IMG/VR virus record: IMGVR_UViG_3300032173_000009
Location: 1 to 52,270 of that record
Origin: a virus
Length of the DNA: 52,270 nt
Reading direction: 5' to 3' (one strand)
A program made the position numbers and the translations under genes. The notes beneath the pieces were generated by a model that was not told the DNA's origin, did no database searches, and saw nothing but the letters and a program-made list of their open reading frames with translations. Within the stretch, counting starts at the first letter, position 1, and every line of letters starts with the position of its first letter. Of the stretch, positions 15,544-22,251 are shown in pieces.

Positions 15544-16298
15544 AAGTGGTGGAATACTACATAGCGCCCCAGGGGGAAGGCCCTAACCTTGGCCGCTCCT
15601 CCCTGTTCCTGCGACTTGCCCTCTGCAACCTGCGTTGCTCCTGGTGCGACTCTAAGTTCACCTGGAGCAAGAATAACCCAGGCTATAACCAGTTTCAGTT
15701 CTACGAGCCGGACGAGCTAGTAGGCGTGCTCGTACAGTACGTCAGGGAGCAGCCCGTTGTCCCTCGTGGTTTAGTCGTGACAGGTGGTGAGCCCTTGCTA
15801 TACCAGCGGGAGCTGCCCTACGTGATTGGCAAGTACTGGAGCACCCTGGACCAGCTCAGTTTGGTTGAGCTTGTGGCAGACGCTGAGGTCGAGACAAACG
15901 GCACAATAGTGCCGTCCCAGGGTATGCTAGAGCTTTGCGACTTCAACGTCTCGCCTAAGCTGGCTACAGCAGGAAACGCCAAAGTGCCTCTGAAGGTACT
16001 CTGGAACGAAGCGGCAACCAAGGCCTTCTTGAAGAACGGTGCGACCTTTAAGCTTGTAGTCCGCCCTGACGATGAAGTAGTCCTAATGGCCTACCTCAAG
16101 TTCCTCCGGGAAGTCGCAAATGAGCTTGAGCTGAAGTGGGCGTCAGTCCTAGACAGCATTTACCTCATGCCTGAGGCCACGACTCAGGACGAGCTCGTGG
16201 CTAGACAGGGCTACGTTATTGAGCTAGCTCAGAAACTGGGCGTCAGAGTGACGACGAGGCTGCAAGTCCTAGCCTTTGGAAAGGAGCGCCGACGGTGA
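15537..16298 (+). CDS. queE: QueE, 7-carboxy-7-deazaguanine synthase (radical SAM)
   Basis: Third step: radical SAM ring contraction of carboxytetrahydropterin to CDG. The [4Fe-4S] site is CNLRCSWCD (C-x3-C-x2-C) near residues 32-39, preceded by the QueE signature [20 protein letters not shown] near 83 and VETNGT near 122 are the usual SAM-binding segments. 253 residues is normal for the family. It overlaps the small zinc protein upstream and the FolE fusion downstream (GTGA), confirming one transcript. Confidence 0.92.
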   Translation: MLEVVEYYIAPQGEGPNLGRSSLFLRLALCNLRCSWCDSKFTWSKNNPGYNQFQFYEPDELVGVLVQYVREQPVVPRGLVVTGGEPLLYQRELPYVIGKYWSTLDQLSLVELVADAEVETNGTIVPSQGMLELCDFNVSPKLATAGNAKVPLKVLWNEAATKAFLKNGATFKLVVRPDDEVVLMAYLKFLREVANELELKWASVLDSIYLMPEATTQDELVARQGYVIELAQKLGVRVTTRLQVLAFGKERRR

Positions 16299-17221
16299 GA
16301 AAGTTAAGCATGGAGGAAGTTCAGCACCTGGCCGTGCTCTGCGCTAGACAGATCGCGGACGAGGTAGCTCCGCACCCGTTGCTAGTTGCTATCCCACGGG
16401 GTGGTATACCTGCGGCAGCACTCATTGCTGCCGCATCGTCTCCCTCGCCAGTTATCGTCTCTTCTACTGAGCCTGTCCGGTTGAGAGCGCCACGGGTCTT
16501 GGTAGACGACATTAGGGTGACGGGCCGTACGGTTGAGCTAGCTCGTGAGAAGTGGGACCCAGACATGGTGGTGACGCTAGTCGCCAAGGGTACAGGTGCA
16601 AGAGACGATGCCTACGCCGCGCTGGAGGTACCAGAGGGAGAATGGGTGCAGTTTCCCTGGGAGGTCGCCGACCAGGACGCTGGCACACCCGAGGACGCAG
16701 TGCGCCGGCTGATAGAGTGGCTAGGTGACGACCCAAACCGCGAAGACCTCCTGGACACTCCTGCCCGGGTGCTGCGCTTCCTGTCGGAGTTCCAGGCTCA
16801 GGCTGGAGCTGCAGTCAACGTTAGGTGCTTCCGCGCTGACGGCATAGACGACCTAATGGTCGTCTCAGACATTCCCCTCTACTCCTTATGCGAGCACCAC
16901 CTCATGCCCTACCTTGGCACCTGCCACGTTGGCTACTTGCCCTCAGGCCAAGTACTAGGCCTTTCCAAGGTTGCTCGCCTCGTCGTGCAGCAAGCGTCGA
17001 GGCTCACCATTCAGGAGCGGCTGACAAGGCAGATAGCAGCGGCAGTGTCTGAGGCCTGCGGCTCACCAAGCGTCGCAGTCGTAGTCAAGGCCGTCCATAC
17101 CTGCATGGTTATGCGTGGGGTCAAGGCAGTGGGCTCAGAGACTGTGACTTCAGCCATGCTCGGCTACTTCCGTGAGCAGGCAAGCCTCCGAGCGGAGTTT
17201 CTACGGCTAGTGGGGGCTTGA
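16295..17221 (+). CDS. folE: Phosphoribosyltransferase-like domain fused to GTP cyclohydrolase I (FolE)
   Basis: 308 residues with two domains. Residues 1-120 are phosphoribosyltransferase-like: [12 protein letters not shown], then the PRPP loop [14 protein letters not shown] near 69-82. Residues 128-308 are a complete GTP cyclohydrolase [18 protein letters not shown], zinc ligands in [11 protein letters not shown] and HTCMVMRGV, and SKVARLV. FolE supplies dihydroneopterin triphosphate, the pathway entry substrate. The fused transferase domain is unusual and could feed or channel purine nucleotides, but its substrate cannot be read from sequence. GTG 16295 overlaps the queE stop; AAAGGAG lies just upstream. 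Confidence 0.9.
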   Translation: MRKLSMEEVQHLAVLCARQIADEVAPHPLLVAIPRGGIPAAALIAAASSPSPVIVSSTEPVRLRAPRVLVDDIRVTGRTVELAREKWDPDMVVTLVAKGTGARDDAYAALEVPEGEWVQFPWEVADQDAGTPEDAVRRLIEWLGDDPNREDLLDTPARVLRFLSEFQAQAGAAVNVRCFRADGIDDLMVVSDIPLYSLCEHHLMPYLGTCHVGYLPSGQVLGLSKVARLVVQQASRLTIQERLTRQIAAAVSEACGSPSVAVVVKAVHTCMVMRGVKAVGSETVTSAMLGYFREQASLRAEFLRLVGA

Positions 17222-17222
17222 C

Positions 17223-17252
17223 TTGACAATGATTAAACATTCATGTTACCAT
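17223..17252 (+). promoter_or_regulatory. Promoter with palindromic operator
   Basis: TTGACA (17223-17228), 18 bases, TACCAT (17247-17252). Directly behind the -35 lies the palindrome ATGATTAAACAT (17229-17240), matching the operator of 1781 and 19526. It heads the operon that encodes the HTH protein at 17709, which makes autoregulation plausible. Confidence 0.65.
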
Positions 17253-17271
17253 AGGCCGAAAGGAGGATCCA

Positions 17272-17712
17272 ATGGCGAAAGCACCAGTGAGGGACTTTGA
17301 GGCGGAGAGGATTTGCTCCCAGTGTCTAGGACCACTGGAGGCGGCCGACGGGCACTACCACGAGAAAATGGATGCAAAGTGGTCGGACGTCGTCTGCTGC
17401 ACGTGTGCAGGCTGTGGCGATACTCCCGTAGCAAAAGAGCCCAAGGCCACCAAGGAGCCAGCTAGGGTTGAGGAGGAGGCCGTCAAGGAGAGCAAGCCCG
17501 CCATTCAGCAGTACACTGGTGGAGTGGACAATGGGGAAGCTCTCGAAGCTATCGTGGCGGCAGCGAAGACCCTGAGGAAGGAGAAGTTCTCGGCAGCGGA
17601 TGTCACAGGGCAGCTTCATGGAAGGCTAGAGTGGCAGGACGTCCTTCGCACTATGAAGGAGTCCAGCAGGTTCGAGAGGATCTCCTCCCGGTCTTGGAGG
17701 TTGGTTGATTGA
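17272..17712 (+). CDS. Zinc-finger/winged-helix-like hypothetical protein
   Basis: 146 residues in three visible parts: an N-terminal cysteine-rich segment (CSQC, later CCTCAGC) likely to bind zinc, a charged K/E/P-rich linker near 55-85, and a C-terminal 60 residues (FSAADVTGQL, WQDVLRTMKESSRFE, SSRSWRLVD) that look like a winged helix. AAAGGAGG (17259-17266) precedes ATG 17272. First gene of an operator-controlled operon, overlapping the HTH gene by four bases (TTGA). Confidence 0.65.
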   Translation: MAKAPVRDFEAERICSQCLGPLEAADGHYHEKMDAKWSDVVCCTCAGCGDTPVAKEPKATKEPARVEEEAVKESKPAIQQYTGGVDNGEALEAIVAAAKTLRKEKFSAADVTGQLHGRLEWQDVLRTMKESSRFERISSRSWRLVD

Positions 17713-18242
17713 AGCAAGCATTGGTGGGCGCTAGGATCATGGTTGACGTGGGCGCTCCTCCTGACCGAGTACGGCAGCAGTATAGCTTGTCACCTCGTCA
17801 GATGGCTGGCCTCCTCGCGTCGATGCCACGCAGTGACGCCTCACCGGCAGACCTGGCTCGCTGGCGACAGGAGCTAGGCTTCTCCCAGCAGGACCTTGCG
17901 GTAGAGTTGGGAGTAGGTCTTATGACGGTCTCCCGCTGGGAGCGGGGCCTAACTAGGCCACCAGCTTGGGCTGTTGGCAGGATCCTGGCTATGCGAGGAG
18001 TGCAGAATGAGTCTGACGAGATGGAAATCGGATCGGTAGTTAGGGTTGTTCGCTCGCCCTATTTCCAAGGCAAGCGAAGCGACGTGGGCTACGTTGTGGC
18101 GCGGATAAGGCAGAAGACGCCGCGCGAAATCCTTGTAGTTCAGTTCAAGGATGGGAAGACGTGGGAGTTTTATCCGAGCGAACTGGCCGTGCTCGGCGAG
18201 CAGAATGTGCCCGCTGAAGGCAGGCAGGAGGAGGAGGAGTGA
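17709..18242 (+). CDS. XRE/Cro-type helix-turn-helix regulator
   Basis: 177 residues. A central HTH, LGFSQQDLAVELGVGLMTVS followed by RWERGLTRPP near 57-81, is a clear Cro/C1-type motif. The first 45 residues are helical and the last 75 form a beta-rich SH3-like segment (GSVVRVVRSPYFQG, ILVVQFKDGKTWEFYPSEL). It is encoded behind an operator-bearing promoter and is the main candidate to bind that palindrome. The start is TTG 17709 with TTGGAGG (17694-17700) upstream; ATG 17739 is the alternative. Confidence 0.8.
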   Translation: MKQALVGARIMVDVGAPPDRVRQQYSLSPRQMAGLLASMPRSDASPADLARWRQELGFSQQDLAVELGVGLMTVSRWERGLTRPPAWAVGRILAMRGVQNESDEMEIGSVVRVVRSPYFQGKRSDVGYVVARIRQKTPREILVVQFKDGKTWEFYPSELAVLGEQNVPAEGRQEEEE

Positions 18243-18243
18243 T

Positions 18244-18393
18244 GTGGAGTGGCAGGGGGTCCACGTGCAGCTGGTGCGCCATCTCGTCTGCTCTCATTGT
18301 GGCCGTGACTGGGAGGCGGACAGGGGTCATCCGGAGACCTGTGCCTACTGCGGGGAGATCGATGAGAAGGTTGTTGATCCAACTGGTGTTTAA
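18244..18393 (+). CDS. Small zinc-ribbon protein
   Basis: 49 residues. CSHCGRDWEADRGHP followed by CAYCG gives two C-x2-C knuckles in rubredoxin-like spacing. GTG 18244 follows the previous stop and sits behind an AGGAGGAGGAG ribosome site. Another frame here runs longer but lacks the paired cysteines in sensible spacing, so this short frame is preferred. Function unknown; one of several tiny zinc proteins in this phage. Confidence 0.6.
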   Translation: MEWQGVHVQLVRHLVCSHCGRDWEADRGHPETCAYCGEIDEKVVDPTGV

Positions 18394-18394
18394 T

Positions 18395-18486
18395 GGCCCA
18401 AGACTGCCAGGGCCTATAACACCGTGGCTTGTAGGTCTGGCGCTATGGCGCAAACCACATCGTCAGACGCCCGCTGAGGGCGGGCG
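18395..18486 (+). other. Structured intergenic stretch with three hairpins
   Basis: Three local stems in about 90 bases: GGCCC/GGGCC (18395-18399 and 18410-18414), GCGC/GCGC with a TATG loop (18440-18451), and CGCCCGC/GCGGGCG (18468-18486). A strong ribosome site GGAAGGAGG follows, but only a 10-codon ORF (18500-18532) uses it. It may be a structured leader or small RNA; nothing more can be supported. Confidence 0.35.
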
Positions 18487-18619
18487 GAAGGAGGTCCCGA
18501 TGGGCGGAATTAGCAGGACTGAGAGCCGCTGAGGTGGCTAGGCCCAGGTCTGGCTCAAGGCGTGATCCTGTTCATACTGGCGACCAGCCTGGGCATTGTA
18601 TTGACGAAAGGAATTGCCT

Positions 18620-18745
18620 ATGACGGTTTACATTCTGGCAAGCCTAGTCGGAGCGAGTACGGCCTGGCTGATAGCGAAAGCCTGGCAGCGGTTGAGGAAC
18701 GGTTGCAGCCCACGGAACCCATACCCAAAGTTCAAAAGGAGGTAG
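18620..18745 (+). CDS. Small single-pass membrane protein
   Basis: 41 residues: an N-terminal hydrophobic helix (VYILASLVGASTAWLIA, residues 3-19) followed by a basic tail rich in R, K and P. AAAGGA (18606-18611) sits 8 bases upstream of ATG 18620, and its last codons contain the ribosome site for the next gene, three bases before whose ATG it stops. Likely an inner-membrane peptide; resembles no named family. Confidence 0.55.
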   Translation: MTVYILASLVGASTAWLIAKAWQRLRNGCSPRNPYPKFKRR

Positions 18746-18748
18746 GCG

Positions 18749-19384
18749 ATGGATTCTTTTACCAGGGAAGGGCTAACTGTGCTGATCAAGGATATTTACC
18801 GGAGGGTGTACCGGTTACTGGACCAGCTGGACTCTCTTGCGCCGTCCTCGGCAGGCGAGGAGATGGAATCGAGCCCATTAGAGGTACGGCTGTACAACTT
18901 GGAGCACCAGATCGAGGACTTATACAATCGGATGGGCAACCTGGAGCTCAGGGTGACGGCATTGGAGGCTGGTCCGCAATCGCGACCCACTATGGCAGCG
19001 CCTATGAGGGACAGTTACTCGGATGCGGTGCCATGCGTGTACCCAGCGCCCTGCGACTGCCCGAGATGTATCAGCTTGGGCAGGGAAGTGCCACCGATCT
19101 CTGTCCCGGTGCCGGACTCGCGGCCGGAGTCTACCGAAGCTGTGACCCTCTCATCGTCGCCGTCGGGCCAGCCCACTACGCCGACGTTCCATGTGGAACC
19201 GAGGTGCGGGTGTGTGCCCGTGGACGATCCCCATCAACCGAACATTCATCCGCACGTAATCCCGACAATAGTGCCGTTCGGCTTCGAGATTCACTGCCCG
19301 TTCAACTGCGGTGCGTTGTGGGCTATCGTGCAGATAGCTGCCCCGGCTGCTCCAGCCAGCCCCTCGGAGAGTACATCGACCTAA
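18749..19384 (+). CDS. Coiled-coil protein with cysteine- and proline-rich C-terminal half
   Basis: 211 residues. Residues 10-75 form a clear heptad pattern (LEVRLYNLEHQIEDLYNRM, LELRVTALEAG), so the protein probably oligomerises. The rest is low-complexity and proline-rich with scattered cysteine pairs (CDCPRC, CGC, CPFNC). AAAGGAGG overlaps the end of the upstream ORF. A 298-codon frame covers the same DNA, but only this frame has a coherent coiled coil. A zinc-finger-like sequence continues in the other frame near the end (next entry). Confidence 0.6.
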   Translation: MDSFTREGLTVLIKDIYRRVYRLLDQLDSLAPSSAGEEMESSPLEVRLYNLEHQIEDLYNRMGNLELRVTALEAGPQSRPTMAAPMRDSYSDAVPCVYPAPCDCPRCISLGREVPPISVPVPDSRPESTEAVTLSSSPSGQPTTPTFHVEPRCGCVPVDDPHQPNIHPHVIPTIVPFGFEIHCPFNCGALWAIVQIAAPAAPASPSESTST

Positions 19385-19458
19385 GTGAGGCTGGGCTGTA
19401 CTACCTGTGCGGGGGCGAATGCTCGGTGCTGGAGGCGACGGTGGAGGTGCTGCCTTGA
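19318..19458 (+). CDS. Small zinc-finger-like protein overlapping the previous gene
   Basis: 46 residues from GTG 19318, in the -1 frame relative to the coiled-coil gene. CPGC near the start and LCGGECSVLEA near the end give a C-x2-C...C-x3-C layout with ordinary protein composition after the upstream stop at 19384. No good ribosome site is seen, so it could be translated by coupling or as a frameshifted C-terminus of the preceding protein. Confidence 0.4.
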   Translation: MGYRADSCPGCSSQPLGEYIDLSEAGLYYLCGGECSVLEATVEVLP

Positions 19459-19518
19459 GCTGGGGCGAGCCGTGACCAACAATTTTTAAAAACTTTTTGA
19501 AAATTCCTCGAAAACCAC

Positions 19519-19547
19519 TTGACAAGTGTTTAATCACCCCTTATTAT
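19519..19547 (+). promoter_or_regulatory. Strong promoter with perfect palindromic operator and AT-rich upstream element
   Basis: TTGACA (19519-19524), 17 bases, TATTAT (19542-19547). The spacer contains GTGTTTAATCAC (19526-19537), a perfect 12-bp palindrome. Upstream lies an A/T-tract run (19482-19503) like an UP element. The predicted start of transcription is about 19554, so the leader before ATG 19568 is very short. Confidence 0.8.
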
Positions 19548-19567
19548 GAATGTAGGAGGTGACCGAA

Positions 19568-19765
19568 ATGGAGACAGCAACGGGCAGCAAGTGCGAGGCA
19601 AGCCACGAGTATAACGGCTGGCGGGGCCTGGGTCGCTGGACTGTCTACCAAATAGGGGAGCGGCGCTATACGGTCTGCGCCCACCAGGAGGAGCATGGTT
19701 ATTGCGGGGCACTCATCGACGTGACCGATCTGCCGCAAGTGGTCATCTGCTGCGGCCAACACTAA
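19568..19765 (+). CDS. Small hypothetical protein, cysteine-containing
   Basis: 65 residues with SKCEASHEYNGWRG, YTVCAHQEEHGYCGALIDV and a terminal VICCGQH. The spacing of C and H suggests a metal site, but no family is recognised. ATG 19568 is chosen over GTG 19559 because AGGAGG (19554-19559) overlaps that GTG. First gene behind the strongest operator-bearing promoter in the window. Confidence 0.6.
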   Translation: METATGSKCEASHEYNGWRGLGRWTVYQIGERRYTVCAHQEEHGYCGALIDVTDLPQVVICCGQH

Positions 19766-19810
19766 TGACGAGTCCCAGCGAGGACGAAACCCGAAAGAAG
19801 GAGGAGGACA

Positions 19811-19972
19811 ATGGAGACGACCAGTGAGCTGAATGCGCAGCAGATAAGCAGGATCAACAAGCTGCTGGCCCGGATCGCCCGGCTAGAGAAGCTTGGAGAT
19901 GACAAGACCGCTGCTCAGTGGCAGCAGCTTGACGACGCCAGGGTACAACTGAGAGTCGTGCGCGGGTACTAG
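19811..19972 (+). CDS. Small helical protein
   Basis: 53 residues with leucine-rich heptads (INKLLARIARLEKLGD), so probably a coiled-coil peptide. AAGGAGGAGG (19799-19808) stands right before ATG 19811. Its stop is followed after ten bases by two hairpins. It may dimerise or bind the neighbouring helical protein at 20064; that is inference from composition and position. Confidence 0.55.
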   Translation: METTSELNAQQISRINKLLARIARLEKLGDDKTAAQWQQLDDARVQLRVVRGY

Positions 19973-19982
19973 GAAGGTCGAA

Positions 19983-20023
19983 ACGAGCCTTCGGGCTCGT
20001 CCAGCGAGAATGGCTGCTCGCTG
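19983..20023 (+). other. Two tandem perfect hairpins, the first with a UUCG loop
   Basis: ACGAGCC-TTCG-GGCTCGT (19983-20000) is a perfect 7-bp stem with the very stable UUCG tetraloop. CAGCGAG and CTCGCTG (20002-20008 and 20017-20023) form a second 7-bp stem. There is no T-tract, so RNA stabilisation or processing between 19811 and 20064 is as likely as termination. Confidence 0.6.
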
Positions 20024-20063
20024 CTGATGAGACAGGCCACAAGGAAGAAGGAGGAGCCAGGAA

Positions 20064-20372
20064 ATGAAGCGGGAAGAGTTGAAGGATGTGTCTAAGGTTG
20101 AGCGAGACCTAGCAAGCTTCCGTGAGTGGAGGCTCAAGGCCGATGCTCAGCAGGTCGCGGACCGGTTGGTGAAAGACGCCGAGTCGTTGGCACAGCACCT
20201 GCTGCAAGTAGCAGAGACTGTCAGGCGTGGCAGGATGCCGAACGGGTTGGGTGAGGTTCAGAGCATGGGCAGCCGCATCGATGTGCTCTGTGCTCAGCTC
20301 GTCCAGGCGCGGGAGACCCTTATTGAGTTCGACGCTGTGACAGAGGGCAAGTACATTCTAGAGGAGTCCTAG
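20064..20372 (+). CDS. Helical hypothetical protein
   Basis: 102 residues, almost entirely predicted helix (VERDLASFREWRLKADAQQV, LAQHLLQVAETVRRG), highly charged, with no domain recognised. AAGGAGGAG lies upstream of ATG 20064. It is part of the small-gene operon that starts at 19568 and precedes the metalloprotease-like gene. Confidence 0.6.
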   Translation: MKREELKDVSKVERDLASFREWRLKADAQQVADRLVKDAESLAQHLLQVAETVRRGRMPNGLGEVQSMGSRIDVLCAQLVQARETLIEFDAVTEGKYILEES

Positions 20373-20394
20373 GCAGCAAGAAGGAGGAAGCTTT

Positions 20395-21060
20395 ATGAGG
20401 AGAGAAAGGTATTGGGTCTGCTGGACGTGCAAGCAGATCTGGCATCGGCACAAGGGTGAGCCTAGGAAGTCTTGCCACAAGTGCCACGAGCCTATGGTGG
20501 CGGCCCGCAAGTACCCAATGGCCCTCCGGAAGCAGGTCCAGCGTGAGCGGGAGAGGCAAAGCAAAGAGCGAGCACGGCTGGAGAAGAAGCACAGCGTCTG
20601 CCGGACGGCCTTTGGGAGTCGGCTGGTAGTCTCCAAAGAGACCAAGGCTGCCTGGAAGGCGTTGGTGCAGGCCAAGCAGCACCGGTCGTTTCTCAAGAGG
20701 GCCAACGCCTTCGTAGAGGCTCTGCGGGAGGACATCTGGTCCTGCCCCCACTACCACGGCCGCACCGCAGAGCCTCGGGACTGCAAGTGCTCCGGCGGTG
20801 GTGTGGTCGAAGCCCCAGTAGTCGTGCTCACGGAGGGAGGGTCGCATATCCTTGGCACCTACAATAGGACAATCATGCGAGGCAAGTACATCGAGATCGC
20901 CTGGGGCCAGGGGGACCGCCTAGCGACGCTGATCCACGAGTGTGTCCACTACATCGACGACATGAGCAAAGCCGAGGGTGTCAAAGGTTGTGGCAGCCAC
21001 ACGAGGTCGTTCCTGGCCAGGGAGAAAGACCTGAGCCACCAGTTGCGGTACAGGCTGTAG
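20395..21060 (+). CDS. Zinc-ribbon protein with HExxH metalloprotease-like motif
   Basis: 221 residues. N-terminal CWTC and CHKCH (residues 9-30) form a zinc ribbon. A basic helical segment follows at about 45-110. The C-terminal half has LIHECVHYIDD near 180-190, the HExxH zinc-protease motif, with GSHTRSFLARE after it where a third ligand could lie. This resembles SprT/WLM-type peptidases in layout, but the family is not certain. It may act on proteins attached to DNA or in virion maturation. AAGGAGG precedes ATG 20395. Confidence 0.65.
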   Translation: MRRERYWVCWTCKQIWHRHKGEPRKSCHKCHEPMVAARKYPMALRKQVQRERERQSKERARLEKKHSVCRTAFGSRLVVSKETKAAWKALVQAKQHRSFLKRANAFVEALREDIWSCPHYHGRTAEPRDCKCSGGGVVEAPVVVLTEGGSHILGTYNRTIMRGKYIEIAWGQGDRLATLIHECVHYIDDMSKAEGVKGCGSHTRSFLAREKDLSHQLRYRL

Positions 21061-21078
21061 AGGGGAGGAGATGACCTA

Positions 21079-21168
21079 GTGCGCTGGGATACGGTCCTGA
21101 TTATCCTGATCCTGGGCTACTTCGCAGCCATGATCCTGGACGCTTTCGTCGAGGGGAGGCTACCTTAG
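21079..21168 (+). CDS. Tiny membrane peptide
   Basis: 29 residues with one hydrophobic helix (VLIILILGYFAAMIL, residues 6-20) and short charged ends. GTG 21079 is preceded by GGGGAGGAG (21062-21070). Its stop lies 36 bases before the late promoter. Similar in type to the 41-residue membrane protein at 18620. Function unknown. Confidence 0.5.
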   Translation: MRWDTVLIILILGYFAAMILDAFVEGRLP

Positions 21169-21204
21169 AGCCCAGTGACCCGGTATTGCGGCAGCAAGCC
21201 CAAC

Positions 21205-21233
21205 TTGACAGGGCTAGTTTTTTGCTATATGTT
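21205..21233 (+). promoter_or_regulatory. Promoter of the packaging/structural operon
   Basis: TTGACA (21205-21210), 17 bases, TATGTT (21228-21233). No operator palindrome is present, unlike the early promoters. Transcription would begin near 21240, immediately before GAGGA and GTG 21252, which therefore looks like the true start of the first structural gene. Confidence 0.6.
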
Positions 21234-21251
21234 GCTGTACGAGGATGGCAA

Positions 21252-21755
21252 GTGCCTGAGACCCTGTCGGTGAAGCTTGAAGGCATCCCTGACCTCTTGA
21301 AGCGTCTGGACGTAGCGAAGTATAAGCGCGAGATCGCACGGGGACTCCTCAGAGGTGGCACCCACCTCGAAGCAGCCATCAAGCGGCGCACTCCCGTCGT
21401 TACTGGTCGCCTCCGCTCCTCCTGGACCACCAGGGCCTCCGCTAGTGGGCTGACAGTCACTGTTGGCACCAACGTCGTCTATGCTCCGATGGTGGAGTAT
21501 GGCACCAAGGCCCACGACATCTACCCCAAGGTCAAGCAGGCTCTAGCCTGGCCCATTGCCGGGAAGTCTGCTGCTGGCCTGGGACGTGGACCTCAGGGTA
21601 CGCTAAAGGGTCAAGGCGCTCTCATCGTCAGGAAGTATGTCCATCACCCAGGTACCAAGGGGCGGCATATGGCTGAGCGGGCTATTCAGGAAGAAAGCTC
21701 AACTGTCGTGGGAATGATTAGGGAGAGACTGGAGGCACTCCTTGCCGGACGGTGA
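21252..21755 (+). CDS. HK97 gp10-like head-tail connector/tail completion protein
   Basis: 167 residues. VKLEGIPDLLKRLDVAKY, AAIKRRTPVVTGRLRSSW, VTVGTNVVYAPMVEYGTKAH and the C-terminal alpha segment (AERAIQEESSTVVGMIRERL) match HK97 gp10/phi-type tail completion proteins. In most phages it lies after the head genes; here it leads the operon, ahead of the terminase. GTG 21252 is chosen because the promoter -10 would overlap the longer TTG 21186 form. Confidence 0.78.
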   Translation: MPETLSVKLEGIPDLLKRLDVAKYKREIARGLLRGGTHLEAAIKRRTPVVTGRLRSSWTTRASASGLTVTVGTNVVYAPMVEYGTKAHDIYPKVKQALAWPIAGKSAAGLGRGPQGTLKGQGALIVRKYVHHPGTKGRHMAERAIQEESSTVVGMIRERLEALLAGR

Positions 21756-22251
21756 CGGGCACTCGCCCTATCTGCCTCGACCGCCAGTGGCCTCGAAAGT
21801 CATCAAGCAGAGGTTGACTAGGCAGCACATTACCGCCCTCCTAATGATGGCCGACGGTAGGCCTGACGCTGAGGTGGCGGCCGCAACTGGCTTTACCACG
21901 ACTACCATCACTACCTTCCGCCGGCGGCCAGACGTCCAGGAGTTCCTGTGGCAGATGGGGCAGTTCTACTTGGCTGCTGGCGAGTATGACCTCAAGCGGG
22001 GCTTGAAGTCAGTTATTGAGTCCTTCCGGAAGGTGGCCACTGGCGAGGCCCGCCCACTCGAGGGACAGGTAGCTGCTATCCTCCACTACCTCAACCGAGC
22101 GGGGCTCCTAGACAAGAGCCACGAAGGTGAGGCACCAAGCAGGCCCGCAGTCTTCGTCGATGCCCGTAGTGTACAGGTGACGGATGCCGAGCTCGACGTC
22201 CTCCGGGACATTCTCATTAGCTCAGAGAAGGCTCTTCCGAGGGGCAGCTAG
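21742..22251 (+). CDS. Terminase small subunit-like protein
   Basis: 169 residues. RLTRQHITALLMMADGR and AAATGFTTTTITTFRRRPDV form a helix-turn-helix as expected for a DNA-recognising small terminase; the rest is helical (FLWQMGQFYLAAGEYD, VAAILHYLNRAGLLD). Directly upstream of and overlapping the large terminase. The start is TTG 21742, overlapping the gp10-like gene. Position supports the call more than sequence. Confidence 0.65.
   Translation: MPDGDGHSPYLPRPPVASKVIKQRLTRQHITALLMMADGRPDAEVAAATGFTTTTITTFRRRPDVQEFLWQMGQFYLAAGEYDLKRGLKSVIESFRKVATGEARPLEGQVAAILHYLNRAGLLDKSHEGEAPSRPAVFVDARSVQVTDAELDVLRDILISSEKALPRGS

Noticed and set aside
18562-19458. 298-codon ORF covering the coiled-coil gene
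   Set aside because: Most of it has unlikely composition and it lacks a ribosome site; the alternative frames contain a membrane peptide with its own ribosome site and a clear coiled coil. Only its last 46 codons look like protein and are listed separately.
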